Source: Sphingobium sp. EM0848 (GTDB lineage Bacteria; Pseudomonadota; Alphaproteobacteria; Sphingomonadales; Sphingomonadaceae). Taken from it: DNA of 64,000 nucleotides. The DNA is taken from the NCBI RefSeq assembly GCF_013375555.1, contig NZ_JABXWB010000001.1, positions 2,542,001 through 2,606,000 of the forward strand. The letters run 5' to 3'. The notes beneath the pieces were generated by a model that made no database searches, was not told the origin of the DNA, and saw only the letters and a program-made list of their open reading frames with translations. Each line of letters starts with the position of its first letter. Positions within the stretch are counted from its first letter, which is position 1. Shown piece by piece: positions 35,016-43,874 of this stretch. The position numbers were made by a program, and so were the translations under genes.

Positions 35016-36893
35016 ATGGATGTCATGCCGCCATCCACGCCTGACAATTCGCCCCTTCCGCCCGTCTGGGCGACCATGCGGCGCTTCTTTCCCTATCTCT
35101 GGCCCGCCGATGCCCCGGCGCTGCGGCGTCGGGTCGTTCTCGCCATGCTGCTGGTGCTGGTGGCCAAGGTCGTCAGCCTCGCCATGCCCTTCGCCTATAA
35201 GGGCGCGGTCGACCGGATGGCGCCGGGGATGGAATCGGGCGCGGGCCTCGCCGTAGCGCTGGTGGTGGCCTATGCGGGCGCGCGCTTTGGCAGCGTGCTG
35301 TTCGACAATCTGCGCAACGCCATTTTCGAGCGGGTCGGGCAGGAAGCCGGGCGGCGGCTGGCCGACGATGTGTTCGTGCATCTGCACCGCCTGTCGCTGC
35401 GCTTCCATCTCGACCGGCGGACCGGCGCCGTCACCAAGATCGTCGAACGCGGCACGAAGAGCATCGACACGATGCTCTATTTCCTGCTGTTCAACATCGC
35501 GCCAACGGTGCTGGAACTCGCCGCCGTCTGCGTCATCTTCTTCGTGAAGTTCGGCCCTGGCCTCGTCGCGGCGACGCTGGTGATGGTGGGCCTCTATATC
35601 TGGTTCACCCGGACCATCACCGAATGGCGCAACCAGTTGCGGCGCGACATGGTGGACATGGACACCAATGCCGTGGCCCATGCGGTCGACAGCCTGCTCA
35701 ATTTCGAGACGGTCAAATATTTCGGCGCCGAGGAACGCGAGGCCGCCCGCTATGGCAAGGCGATGCGGCGCTATGCCGATGCGGCGGTGAAGTCGGAAAA
35801 TTCGCTGGCCTGGCTCAATATCGGCCAGTCGCTGATCACCAACCTGATGATGGCGGGGGCCATGGGCTATACCGTCTGGGGATGGAGCCGGGGGCAGTTC
35901 TCGACCGGCGACGTGGTGCTGGTGAACACGCTGCTGAGCCAGCTTTTCCGGCCGCTCGACCTGCTGGGCATGGTCTATCGCACGATCCGGCAGGGCCTGA
36001 TCGACATGGAGGCGATGTACAAGCTGATCGACACGGAGACGGAGATTGCCGATGCCCCGAACGCGCCGCTGCTGCAGGTCGAGGCGGGCGAGGTCCGATT
36101 CGATCATGTGCATTTCGGCTACGATCCCGAGCGCGAAATCCTGCACGGGGTCAGCTTTGCCGTGCCTGCGGGCAAGACTCTGGCGATTGTCGGGCCTTCG
36201 GGCGCGGGCAAGTCGACCATCGCGCGCCTGCTGTTCCGATTCTACGACATTCAGGATGGGCGAATCCTGATCGATGGGCAGGACATAGCGCAGGTCACGC
36301 AGTCTTCCTTGCGATCGGCCATCGGTATCGTGCCGCAGGACATGGTGCTGTTCAACGATACGGTCGGCTATAATATCGGCTATGGCCGGGCCGGCGCGAC
36401 GCAGGCCGAGATCGAGGAAGCAGCGAAAGCGGCCTCCATCCATGAGTTCATCCTGGGGCTGCCGCAGGGCTATGCCACGCGGGTCGGCGAGCGGGGCCTG
36501 AAGCTCTCCGGCGGGGAGAAGCAGCGGGTGGCGATAGCGCGGACGCTGCTGAAGGACCCGCCGGTGCTGGTGCTGGATGAGGCGACCAGCGCGCTCGACA
36601 GCCGGACCGAGACGGAGATTCAGGACGTGCTGCGCAGCATTTCGCGCAAGCGCACGACCCTGATCGTGGCGCATCGGCTGTCCACCGTGGTCGATGCCGA
36701 TGAGATCATCGTGCTGGAGCAGGGCCGCATCGTAGAGCGCGGGCGCCATGCCGATCTGGTGCGGGCGGACGGGCTTTACGCCGCCATGTGGGCACGGCAG
36801 GCGACCGAGCGGGACGACATGCCGGTCGATCCGTCGGCCGAACCCAGAATCGACGACATGTTCGAAGTGGTCGACCTGCCGGTTACCCGGTAG
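35016..36893 (+). CDS. Atm1/HMT1-type ABC exporter (fused permease-ATPase)
   Basis: The 625-aa half-transporter has about six membrane segments (residues 40-330), then an ATPase with Walker A GPSGAGKST, signature LSGGEKQRVAIARTLL, Walker B VLVLDEATSALD and H-loop VAHRLSTV. The region NFETVKYFGAEEREAARY is typical of the Atm1/mitochondrial-type family, which exports glutathione-based or metal-linked compounds and is common in alphaproteobacteria (AtmA). Start could be ATG 35016 or 35025. It lies 32 bases after dapD. Confidence 0.92.
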   Translation: MDVMPPSTPDNSPLPPVWATMRRFFPYLWPADAPALRRRVVLAMLLVLVAKVVSLAMPFAYKGAVDRMAPGMESGAGLAVALVVAYAGARFGSVLFDNLRNAIFERVGQEAGRRLADDVFVHLHRLSLRFHLDRRTGAVTKIVERGTKSIDTMLYFLLFNIAPTVLELAAVCVIFFVKFGPGLVAATLVMVGLYIWFTRTITEWRNQLRRDMVDMDTNAVAHAVDSLLNFETVKYFGAEEREAARYGKAMRRYADAAVKSENSLAWLNIGQSLITNLMMAGAMGYTVWGWSRGQFSTGDVVLVNTLLSQLFRPLDLLGMVYRTIRQGLIDMEAMYKLIDTETEIADAPNAPLLQVEAGEVRFDHVHFGYDPEREILHGVSFAVPAGKTLAIVGPSGAGKSTIARLLFRFYDIQDGRILIDGQDIAQVTQSSLRSAIGIVPQDMVLFNDTVGYNIGYGRAGATQAEIEEAAKAASIHEFILGLPQGYATRVGERGLKLSGGEKQRVAIARTLLKDPPVLVLDEATSALDSRTETEIQDVLRSISRKRTTLIVAHRLSTVVDADEIIVLEQGRIVERGRHADLVRADGLYAAMWARQATERDDMPVDPSAEPRIDDMFEVVDLPVTR

Positions 36894-37099
36894 AATCCGC
36901 CTCGGTTGATTTTCCAGGCTTTCTCCCCTATTCTGCTCCACGCGGACCGGGCCCCTCTGGCGCGCTGATTTCCAACAGCGCGTGATGTCGGACCGCATCG
37001 GACTATCCGGTGCGACTGACGGCTTGGTTTCAACCACCCCTCCCTTTCGCAGTGGATTCTCCGATCAACCTTTGTTGTTGAACGAGAGGAGCATATCCT

Positions 37100-38083
37100 G
37101 TGGAATTTCTCTTCATGGACTGGCTGGGGACACCGGCCTGGTTCTGGCTGGCCTTTCTCGCCATCGTCGCGGCGCTGACGGCCTTCGACCTCGGCTTCCT
37201 GCACAAGGAAAACAAGGAGATCGGCATCAAGGAGAGCCTGAAACTCTCCCTTTTCTACATCAGCATCGCCTGCGCGTTCGGCGCCTGGGTCTGGTTCGTG
37301 CGCGGACCGGAACCGGGGATGCAATATTTCACCGGCTTCTTCATCGAGAAGGCGCTGTCGATCGACAATGTCTTCGTCATCAGCCTGATCTTCTCCTACT
37401 TCGCGATTCCGGCGAAATATCAGTATCGGGCGCTGCTGTGGGGCATCGTCGGCGTGATCGTGCTGCGCGGCCTGATGATCGCGGGCGGGGCCATGCTGCT
37501 GCATCAGGCCTATTGGGTGCTGTATCTGTTCGCCGCCTTCCTGATCTTCACCGGCATCAAGATGATGTTCAGCGGCGATGAGGCGATGGACGTGGGCAGG
37601 AATCCGCTGATCCGCTTCATTTCGAAGCATATGCGGGTGACGCCGCAACTGCATGGCGAGCATTTCTTCGCGCGCATGGCCGATCCGAAGACAGGGAAAA
37701 TGGTGATGGCCGCCACGCCGCTGCTGCTGGCGCTGGTGGTGATCAATTTCGCCGACCTCGTGTTCGCGGTGGACAGCGTGCCCGCGATCTTCGCGATCAC
37801 GACCGACACCTTCATCGTCTATACGTCGAACGTGATGGCGATCCTGGGCCTGCGGGCGCTCTATTTTGCGTTGTCGGCCATGGTGCACCGCTTCCACTAT
37901 CTGAAATATGCGCTGGCGGCGATATTGGTGTTCATCGGCACCAAGATCTTTGTCGCGGACTTCCTGCTCGATGGCGGGAAATTCCCGCCGGTGTTGAGCC
38001 TGGGCGTCACTTTTGCGCTGATCGGCGCAGGGGTGGGCTGGTCGCTATGGAAAACGCGACAGGAAGAGCGGCGCCTGACCTGA
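37100..38083 (+). CDS. TerC-family integral membrane protein
   Basis: The 327-aa product starts at GTG 37100 (GGAG eight bases upstream). It has eight to nine membrane segments and the TerC signatures FIEKALSIDNVFVISLIF and ADLVFAVDSVPAIFAIT, whose aspartates are the conserved charged residues. Members (TerC, Alx) are implicated in manganese export, and tellurite or alkaline response. No yybP-ykoY-like leader is evident in the 206 bases upstream. The stop is immediately followed by the IS5-like remnant. Confidence 0.93.
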   Translation: MEFLFMDWLGTPAWFWLAFLAIVAALTAFDLGFLHKENKEIGIKESLKLSLFYISIACAFGAWVWFVRGPEPGMQYFTGFFIEKALSIDNVFVISLIFSYFAIPAKYQYRALLWGIVGVIVLRGLMIAGGAMLLHQAYWVLYLFAAFLIFTGIKMMFSGDEAMDVGRNPLIRFISKHMRVTPQLHGEHFFARMADPKTGKMVMAATPLLLALVVINFADLVFAVDSVPAIFAITTDTFIVYTSNVMAILGLRALYFALSAMVHRFHYLKYALAAILVFIGTKIFVADFLLDGGKFPPVLSLGVTFALIGAGVGWSLWKTRQEERRLT

Positions 38084-38347
38084 GGCCTGTGGGGATTCAT
38101 CGAGATTGATGACGGCTGCTGCGAGGCAGATCATGGCTTCAACGCTGTGGTCTGTTTTGCAGACGCCCATGGCGATGCGTTTGTTGAGATCGGCAATAAT
38201 GTCGTTGCTGTCCAAAGCCTTGTCGGCGAGCAATGCTCCGAAGGCGAAAACGCACAAGATTGCCCAAGGCATCCGCCGGCACAAAGCGGCCATCCACAGG
38301 ATGGCTCACATCTCCTCAAAGATGGGAAGTCTAAATCCCCACAGGCC
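38084..38347 (-). mobile_element. Internally deleted IS5-like element remnant
   Basis: A 264-bp segment bounded by 14-bp perfect inverted repeats GGCCTGTGGGGATT (38084-38097) and AATCCCCACAGGCC (38334-38347). The minus-strand frame contains two pieces typical of IS5-family transposases: FGALLADKALDSNDIIADL (around a DDE aspartate, compare ADKAYD) and the C-terminal AMICLAAAVINL; the part between them is missing. It cannot encode an active enzyme. It lies exactly between the terC stop (38081-38083) and the pgeF stop (38348-38350). Confidence 0.7.
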
Positions 38348-39103
38348 CTAAAGCGCGATCATCGAGATTTGCCGGCCATAATCCGGTTCGCCGCGATGGC
38401 AGGACCGCCGGTAGCTGTAAAAGCGGTCGGGCTGGCCATAGGTGTCCTGGTCCAGCATTTCGATCCGCCCGATGCCCGCCCCGGCCAGCCGGGCCGCGAC
38501 ATAGGCGGCAATGTCGAACTGGCAATGCCCGTCCCGCCCGGCGGTGAAGAAGCGGTCGTTTTCCGCATCCTCGGCCGTGAAGCGCGCGGCGAAATCCAGC
38601 GTCACCTCATAGGAGGAACGTCCGATGCACGGGCCGATGGCCGTCGCGATCCGGCTGCGGTCCGCGCCCAGAGCCTCCATCGCATCGATCGTGCGATCGG
38701 TGACGCCGGCGATGGCGCCCTTCCACCCCGCATGGGCGGCCCCAACGACGCCCGCCTGCGCATCGGCGAACAGCACCGGCACGCAATCGGCGGTCAATAT
38801 GCCCAATATCAGCCCCGGACGGTCCGTCACCATGGCGTCGGCGGCGGGGCGGTCCGCTTCGGGAATCGGCGCCGTGACCGTCACGACATCGGGCGAATGC
38901 ACCTGATGCACCGTCACCAGAGTCGCGCCGGGCAGCAGCGCATCGCGAACCAGATCGCGGTTGCGCAGCACCGCTTCCCGCTCATCGGCAGAGCCAAGGC
39001 CAACATTCAGCCCGGCATGAACCCCGGTCGAAACGCCGCCGCGCCGCCCCGCAAAGCCATGTTTTACATCGCTTAAGGCTGGTGCCCGCAGCAGTTCGAT
39101 CAT
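38348..39103 (-). CDS. pgeF: Peptidoglycan editing factor PgeF / YfiH (laccase-domain) protein
   Basis: The 251-aa product has the Cu-oxidase_4 signatures VHQVHSPDVV, ADCVPVLFAD, GAAHAGWKGAIAG and SYRRSCHRGEPDYGRQISMI. The conserved His-Cys-His metal site is present (His in VHQVHS, Cys in TADCVP, His in AAHAGW). Members hydrolyse mis-incorporated UDP-MurNAc-L-Ser or act on purine nucleosides, and have been called multicopper polyphenol oxidases. In alphaproteobacteria it often lies near lgt; not here. Confidence 0.93.
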   Translation of the reverse strand: MIELLRAPALSDVKHGFAGRRGGVSTGVHAGLNVGLGSADEREAVLRNRDLVRDALLPGATLVTVHQVHSPDVVTVTAPIPEADRPAADAMVTDRPGLILGILTADCVPVLFADAQAGVVGAAHAGWKGAIAGVTDRTIDAMEALGADRSRIATAIGPCIGRSSYEVTLDFAARFTAEDAENDRFFTAGRDGHCQFDIAAYVAARLAGAGIGRIEMLDQDTYGQPDRFYSYRRSCHRGEPDYGRQISMIAL

Positions 39104-39266
39104 CCGTCACTCCCTGGGACCCAGCGCCGGAGGCACTATTAATCCATGTCCGAAATGCGCAACATACTTGCGCACGCCAGATTAGGCGATAGTCTCCGCT
39201 TCCATCACAAAAGGGGAGCGGCTGCAACGGGCCGCCTGGGCAAAAGAGAGAGATAAGGGCTCCATC

Positions 39267-40883
39267 ATGATTTTCGGGCGCATAAAGCCTTTGGATGCCA
39301 TATTGGCCACGGCCGAGAAGAAATCGCTCGTCCGTACATTGGGGCCGATACAGCTGACATTATTGGGTGTCGGCGCCATCATCGGCACCGGCATTTTCGT
39401 TTTGACCGCCGCCGCCGCGCAAAAGGCCGGGCCGGGCATGATGTGGAGCTTCGTGATCGCGGGCGCTGTCTGCGCCTTCGCCGCGCTCTGCTATTCGGAA
39501 ATCGCGTCGATGGTGCCGGTTTCGGGCTCCGCCTATACCTATACCTATGCGGTGGTCGGCGAATTGCTGGCCTGGATGGTCGGCTGGGCGTTGATCCTGG
39601 AATATGCGGTCGCCGCCAGCGCCGTGTCGGTCGGGTGGTCCGGCTATTTCATGGGACTTTTGAAAAGCATAACCGGGCTTCAATTACCACAGACCCTGTC
39701 CGCCGGTCCGGTCTGGACGATGAACGGCCTGCTCCCCCACGCCGATTTCACCCATGGCATCATTAACGTTCCCGCCATCGTCGTCGCGCTGGCCGTCACC
39801 GCGCTGCTGGTCATCGGCACCACGGAAAGCGCCCGCGTCAACGCGGTGCTGGTCGCGATCAAGGTGACGGCGCTCACCGCCTTCATCATCCTGACGCTGC
39901 CGGCGCTCAAGACCGGCAATTTCTCACCCTTCGCGCCCAATGGCTGGTTCGGCCCGGCGGGCACCAGCGGCATGGGCATCGTCGGTGCCGCCGCCTCGAT
40001 CTTCTTCGCCTATGTCGGCTTCGATGCGGTGTCGACCGCGGCGGAGGAAACCAAAAATCCCCAGCGCAACGTGCCCATCGGCCTGATCGGCAGCCTTGCG
40101 CTCTGCACCGTCTTCTACCTGCTGGTGGCTGCCGGTGCGATCGGCGCGATCGGCGCGCAGCCCGTCCTTGGTCCCGACGGTTCGATCGTGGCGCCCGGTT
40201 CGCAGGGCTTTGCCGCCGCCTGCGCCACCGCCTCCCATGCCAAGGATCTGGTCTGCTCCAACGAGGCGCTGGCCCATGTGCTGCGCGAGATCAACTGGAC
40301 GGTCGTGGGCAATGCGCTGGGCCTGGCCGCCAACCTCGCCTTGCCTTCGGTCATCCTGATGATGCTGTTCGGCCAGACCCGCATCTTCTTCGTCATGGCG
40401 CGCGACGGCCTGCTGCCCGAAAAGCTGGCCAGCATCCACCCGAAGTTCAAGACGCCGCATATCGTCACCATGCTCACCGGCATGTTCGTCGCCATCGCCG
40501 CGGCGCTGCTGCCCGTCGGTCAGCTTGCCGACATTTCCAACTCGGGCACGCTCTTCGCCTTCTTCATGGTGTCGATCGCGGTGCTGGTGCTGCGCGTCAG
40601 GGAACCGGGCCGGGCACGTCCGTTCCGGACCCCGGCGGTCTGGGCGATCGCGCCGACCGCGGCCTGCGGTTGCGTGTTCCTCTTCCTCAACCTGCCTGTC
40701 GACGCGCAGCTAGTGTTGCCGGTCTGGGGTGGCTTCGGCCTCGTAATCTATTTCCTCTACGGCTATCGCAAGAGCCATGTCGGGCGCGGCCTGATCGAGA
40801 CGCATGAACAGGATGTCGGCATTCCGCCGCAGCCGGTGCCGCCCTTGCCCGGCGCCCACACGCCGGGCGGGCAGGACGCCTGA
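39267..40883 (+). CDS. APC-family amino acid permease (cationic amino acid type)
   Basis: The 538-aa product has about 12-13 membrane segments. The APC start is LTLLGVGAIIGTGIFVLTAAA (unwound helix 1), followed by GSAYTYTYAVVGELLAWMVGW and FFAYVGFDAVSTAAEETKNPQRN, features of the YfnA/CAT-like cationic amino acid group. It imports amino acids across the inner membrane; exact substrate is unknown. It ends with a poly-T terminator at 40897. Confidence 0.92.
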   Translation: MIFGRIKPLDAILATAEKKSLVRTLGPIQLTLLGVGAIIGTGIFVLTAAAAQKAGPGMMWSFVIAGAVCAFAALCYSEIASMVPVSGSAYTYTYAVVGELLAWMVGWALILEYAVAASAVSVGWSGYFMGLLKSITGLQLPQTLSAGPVWTMNGLLPHADFTHGIINVPAIVVALAVTALLVIGTTESARVNAVLVAIKVTALTAFIILTLPALKTGNFSPFAPNGWFGPAGTSGMGIVGAAASIFFAYVGFDAVSTAAEETKNPQRNVPIGLIGSLALCTVFYLLVAAGAIGAIGAQPVLGPDGSIVAPGSQGFAAACATASHAKDLVCSNEALAHVLREINWTVVGNALGLAANLALPSVILMMLFGQTRIFFVMARDGLLPEKLASIHPKFKTPHIVTMLTGMFVAIAAALLPVGQLADISNSGTLFAFFMVSIAVLVLRVREPGRARPFRTPAVWAIAPTAACGCVFLFLNLPVDAQLVLPVWGGFGLVIYFLYGYRKSHVGRGLIETHEQDVGIPPQPVPPLPGAHTPGGQDA

Positions 40884-40896
40884 TCGAACAGAGGAT

Positions 40897-40926
40897 GGGG
40901 CGGGTCACACCGCCCCGTTTTTTTTT
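40897..40926 (+). terminator. Intrinsic terminator after the permease gene
   Basis: GGGGCGG (40897-40903) pairs with CCGCCCC (40910-40916) around a 6-base loop, followed by GTTTTTTTTT (T-run 40918-40926). The T-run reaches the stop codon of the convergent MFS gene. Confidence 0.92.
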
Positions 40927-42193
40927 AACGCATGCCCTCGAACTCGCGCAGACCCGCATGGTGAGGCCGGGTGAAGAGCCGCCCCTTCTCAGCCCAGACG
41001 ACGATCAGGAAGGAGATCGCGCCGAAGCTCGCCAGCCCGAGCGTCAGCGGCATCGTCGTCCCGTTAAAGGCACGGCCCACGATGCTGCCAAGCGCGCTCG
41101 AGACGGCCGTGGTCAGGAAGGACTGAAAGGAGGAGGCAACGCCTGCCCCCTTAGCGAAAGGCTCCATCGAGATCGCGCTGAAATTGGACGCGGTGAAGGC
41201 AACCGTCAGCATGGTCGCGGCCTGAAGGACCATGAAGGTGACGATCGTCTCATGCCCCGACAGGATCACCGACAGATGGACGAGATTGATCGCGACCAGC
41301 GCCAGCAGCGCCGTCTGGCTCAGCCGCCGCGCGCCGAAGCGGGAGACGAGGCGGCTGTTGAGCAGGCTGCCGATTCCCATGCTGCCCGCGATGCAGGCGA
41401 AGGCGAAGGGAAAGAATTTCTGCGCGTCGAAAATATCGAAGAAGATCTGCTGCACTGACAGGATGAAGCCGACCAGCCCGCCCATCACAACGCCGCTCGC
41501 CAGCATATAGCCGATGGAACTGCGTGTACGGATGATCGTGCCGACCGCGCCGAAGATGGTCTTCACGCTCATCCGCAGCCGGTTTTCCGGCATCAGCGTC
41601 TCGGGCATCCGGACCAGCATCCATAGCAGGATCAGCGTCGCCAGGATCGCCAGCGCCCAGAATATCCAGCGCCATGGCGCGATCCACAGAATGGCCTGAC
41701 CAAAGGTCGGCGCCATCACCGGGATCAGCATGAACACAGCGAAGATCAGCGACATGACCCGCGCCATGGCATCGCCCCGGAAACGGTCGCGGATGATGCC
41801 GACGGTGATGACGCGGCTGGCCCCCGCAAAGAATCCCGCGCAGACGCGGCCGACCAAGATCATCGCGAAGCTCTGCGCCCCGGCGCAGGCGATGGAGGCG
41901 AGGATGAACAAGGCCATGGCGCTGCCCAGCACCCGCTTGCGTCCGAATCGGTCGGACAGCACGCCGAACAGCAGCGATCCGATGCCCAGTCCCAGAAAAT
42001 AGACGCTGATGATGAGCTGCCGGTCATTGGCATGGGGAATCGCCAGATCGCGTCCGATTTCCGGCAAGGCGGGCAGCATCGGGTCGATCGACAGCGCGTT
42101 CATCGCCATCAGACAGGCGCAAAGCATCACGAATTCGCGGAAAGCTATATCCTGTTTCGGGGCCGCCGCGGCGGTTTCGAGGCGATTGGTCAT
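40925..42193 (-). CDS. Bcr/CflA-type MFS multidrug exporter
   Basis: The 422-aa product has 12 membrane segments and the Bcr/CflA signatures MNALSIDMDPMLPALPEIG-like start (MAMNALSIDPMLPALPEIG) and the MFS motif A GVLSDRFGRKRVL. An arginine in VCAGFFAGASRVITVGIIRDRF fits motif C of drug:H+ antiporters. It likely exports hydrophobic drugs such as bicyclomycin-like compounds; the substrate is not known. No local regulator is adjacent. Confidence 0.9.
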   Translation of the reverse strand: MTNRLETAAAAPKQDIAFREFVMLCACLMAMNALSIDPMLPALPEIGRDLAIPHANDRQLIISVYFLGLGIGSLLFGVLSDRFGRKRVLGSAMALFILASIACAGAQSFAMILVGRVCAGFFAGASRVITVGIIRDRFRGDAMARVMSLIFAVFMLIPVMAPTFGQAILWIAPWRWIFWALAILATLILLWMLVRMPETLMPENRLRMSVKTIFGAVGTIIRTRSSIGYMLASGVVMGGLVGFILSVQQIFFDIFDAQKFFPFAFACIAGSMGIGSLLNSRLVSRFGARRLSQTALLALVAINLVHLSVILSGHETIVTFMVLQAATMLTVAFTASNFSAISMEPFAKGAGVASSFQSFLTTAVSSALGSIVGRAFNGTTMPLTLGLASFGAISFLIVVWAEKGRLFTRPHHAGLREFEGMR

Positions 42194-42312
42194 GGCAAGG
42201 GGCTATGGGGATATTCGCCTGTCGGCGCCACCCCTTTAGTACCCGCTGTATATCGTTAACCCTGCTGGGCAGCATATTTGCGTCATTCGACCGCCGATCG
42301 CCGCAATGGCCG

Positions 42313-42327
42313 TTAACCATTTTTTAT
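42313..42327 (+). promoter_or_regulatory. CtrA-like site upstream of the Sel1-repeat gene
   Basis: TTAA-CCATTTT-TTAT (42313-42327) matches seven of eight positions of the CtrA full site TTAA-N7-TTAA, including the common TTAACCAT form. It is 67 bases upstream of the ATG. A second half-site (TTAACCC) is at 42257. The assignment is by pattern only. Confidence 0.4.
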
Positions 42328-42393
42328 CCGCCGCCGATGCAAGCTGCGGCTCGTCGAAAACCATCATGACGATTCCACAGGGGGAATTGGGTT

Positions 42394-42690
42394 ATGGCGA
42401 ACAGTCTGAAGAGTGCGCAGTTTCTGATGGAAAGCCGGCTTCCGGGTGCGGCGAGCCAATCCGCGGAAGCCTGCTTCGATCTGGGCGTGGCCTATAGCTG
42501 CGGCACGGGTGGCGTGTCGGTCGATCTGATCGAGGCGCATAAATGGTTCAATCTCGCCGCGCTCAAGGGCAGCGAGGAAGGACAGGCGATGCGCGCGGAA
42601 ATCGCCGGGGAAATGTCGGCGCGCGAAATTGCCGAGGCGCAGCGACAGGCCCGCGCAGTGATCGCGATGACGCAATTGCGCGCAGCCTGA
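42394..42690 (+). CDS. Single Sel1-repeat protein
   Basis: A 98-aa product (ribosome site GGGGGAA). Residues about 24-60 form one Sel1-like repeat (ACFDLGVAYSCG...DLIEAHKWFNLAALKG), a TPR-like helix pair for protein contacts. The C-terminal helix has the pattern MSAREIAEAQRQARAVI. There is no signal peptide, so it is cytoplasmic. Proteins like it are common in sphingomonads and have no known function. A CtrA-like site upstream hints at cell-cycle control. Confidence 0.8.
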   Translation: MANSLKSAQFLMESRLPGAASQSAEACFDLGVAYSCGTGGVSVDLIEAHKWFNLAALKGSEEGQAMRAEIAGEMSAREIAEAQRQARAVIAMTQLRAA

Positions 42691-42728
42691 ACCCGATCGG
42701 GCCTAAACCCGGTCAGGCCTAAATCCCG

Positions 42729-43874
42729 TCAGGAAAGCCGCACCTCCCCCTTCCGGAACGGGGTTCGTTCAGTCAGCCAGTCCCGGTCGCGCTGCACGCC
42801 CTGTCGTTCGCTTTCCAGAAAATCGGCGACGGCGCGGCGGAAGCTGGCATTGGGAATGAAATGCGCGGAATAGGTCGGCTCGGGCGCGTAACCCCGCGCC
42901 AGCTTGTGCCCGCCCTGCGCCCCCGCCTCCACGCGCTGAAGGCCACGGGCGATGGCGATGTCGATCGCCTGATAATAGCAAAGCTCGAAGTGCAGATGGG
43001 GCACCTCTTCGGTGCAACCCCAATAGCGGCCGTACAGCGTGTCCGCGCCGATGAGGTTCAGCGCCCCGGCAATCGGCCTGCCGTGCCGGAGCGCCAGCAC
43101 CAGCAGCACCCGGTCCGCCATGCTTTCACCCAGCATCGAGAAAAAGGCGCGGGTCAGATAGGGGCGCCCCCATTTGCGCGCGCCGGTATCCTGATAGAAG
43201 GTCCAGAAAGCGTCCCAATGCGTTTCGGTCAGCGCATCGCCGGTCAGGTGGACGATCTCCAGCCCCTCGACCGCGCGCTCCCGTTCCTTGCGGATATTCT
43301 TGCGCTTGGCGCTCGACAGATCGGCCAGAAAGTCGCTGAAATCGCCATAGCCGCGATTGGTCCAGTGGAACTGGCTGTCCTCCCGGATCAGCCAGCCCGC
43401 CGCCTCGAACAGCGGCACCTGTTCCGGCGCGATGAAGGTCGCGTGGGCGGAGGACAGTTCATTCTGCTCCACCACCGCCTCGATCCCCGCAATCAGCGCC
43501 GGGGCGAAACTGTCTTCGCGTAACAGCAGGCGCGGGCCTGGCACGGGGGTAAAGGGCGCGGCGATCTGAATCTTGGGATAATAGTGCCCGCCTGCCCGCT
43601 CCCAGGCATCGGCCCAGCCATGATCGAACACATATTCGCCCTGGCTGTGGGTCTTGCCGTAAAGCGGCGCGGCGGCGGCGATCCGTCCATCCGGCCCATC
43701 GATGACCAGCGGCAGAGGCTGCCAGCCGCTATTGTCGCCGACGCTGCCCGACCGTTCCAGCACGGTCAGAAAATCCCAGCTGACAAACGGGTTGCCGGTC
43801 CCGGCGCAGGCATCCCATTCATCGCGCGGCAGTTGCGCGACGCCCTTGGCCATGCGCGCCACGCACTCCGTCAT
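42729..43874 (-). CDS. DUF482/FemAB-like GNAT acyltransferase
   Basis: The 381-aa product matches COG3146 (DUF482; peptidogalycan biosynthesis-related). Features are NPFVSWDFLTVLERSGSV at the N terminus, the segment RKNIRKERERAVEG, and GRYWGCTEEVPHLHFELCYY followed by GAQGGHKLARGYAP in the second GNAT half. The role is unproved; a FemAB-like aminoacyl- or acyltransferase activity is inferred from fold. It is the last gene of a five-gene coupled operon and overlaps the GDPD gene by four bases. Confidence 0.88.
   Translation of the reverse strand: MTECVARMAKGVAQLPRDEWDACAGTGNPFVSWDFLTVLERSGSVGDNSGWQPLPLVIDGPDGRIAAAAPLYGKTHSQGEYVFDHGWADAWERAGGHYYPKIQIAAPFTPVPGPRLLLREDSFAPALIAGIEAVVEQNELSSAHATFIAPEQVPLFEAAGWLIREDSQFHWTNRGYGDFSDFLADLSSAKRKNIRKERERAVEGLEIVHLTGDALTETHWDAFWTFYQDTGARKWGRPYLTRAFFSMLGESMADRVLLVLALRHGRPIAGALNLIGADTLYGRYWGCTEEVPHLHFELCYYQAIDIAIARGLQRVEAGAQGGHKLARGYAPEPTYSAHFIPNASFRRAVADFLESERQGVQRDRDWLTERTPFRKGEVRLS

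Noticed and set aside
36894..37099. yybP-ykoY manganese riboswitch before terC
   Set aside because: TerC/Alx genes can carry it, but I found no matching core in the 206-base leader. Absence by eye is not proof; an Infernal search would settle it.
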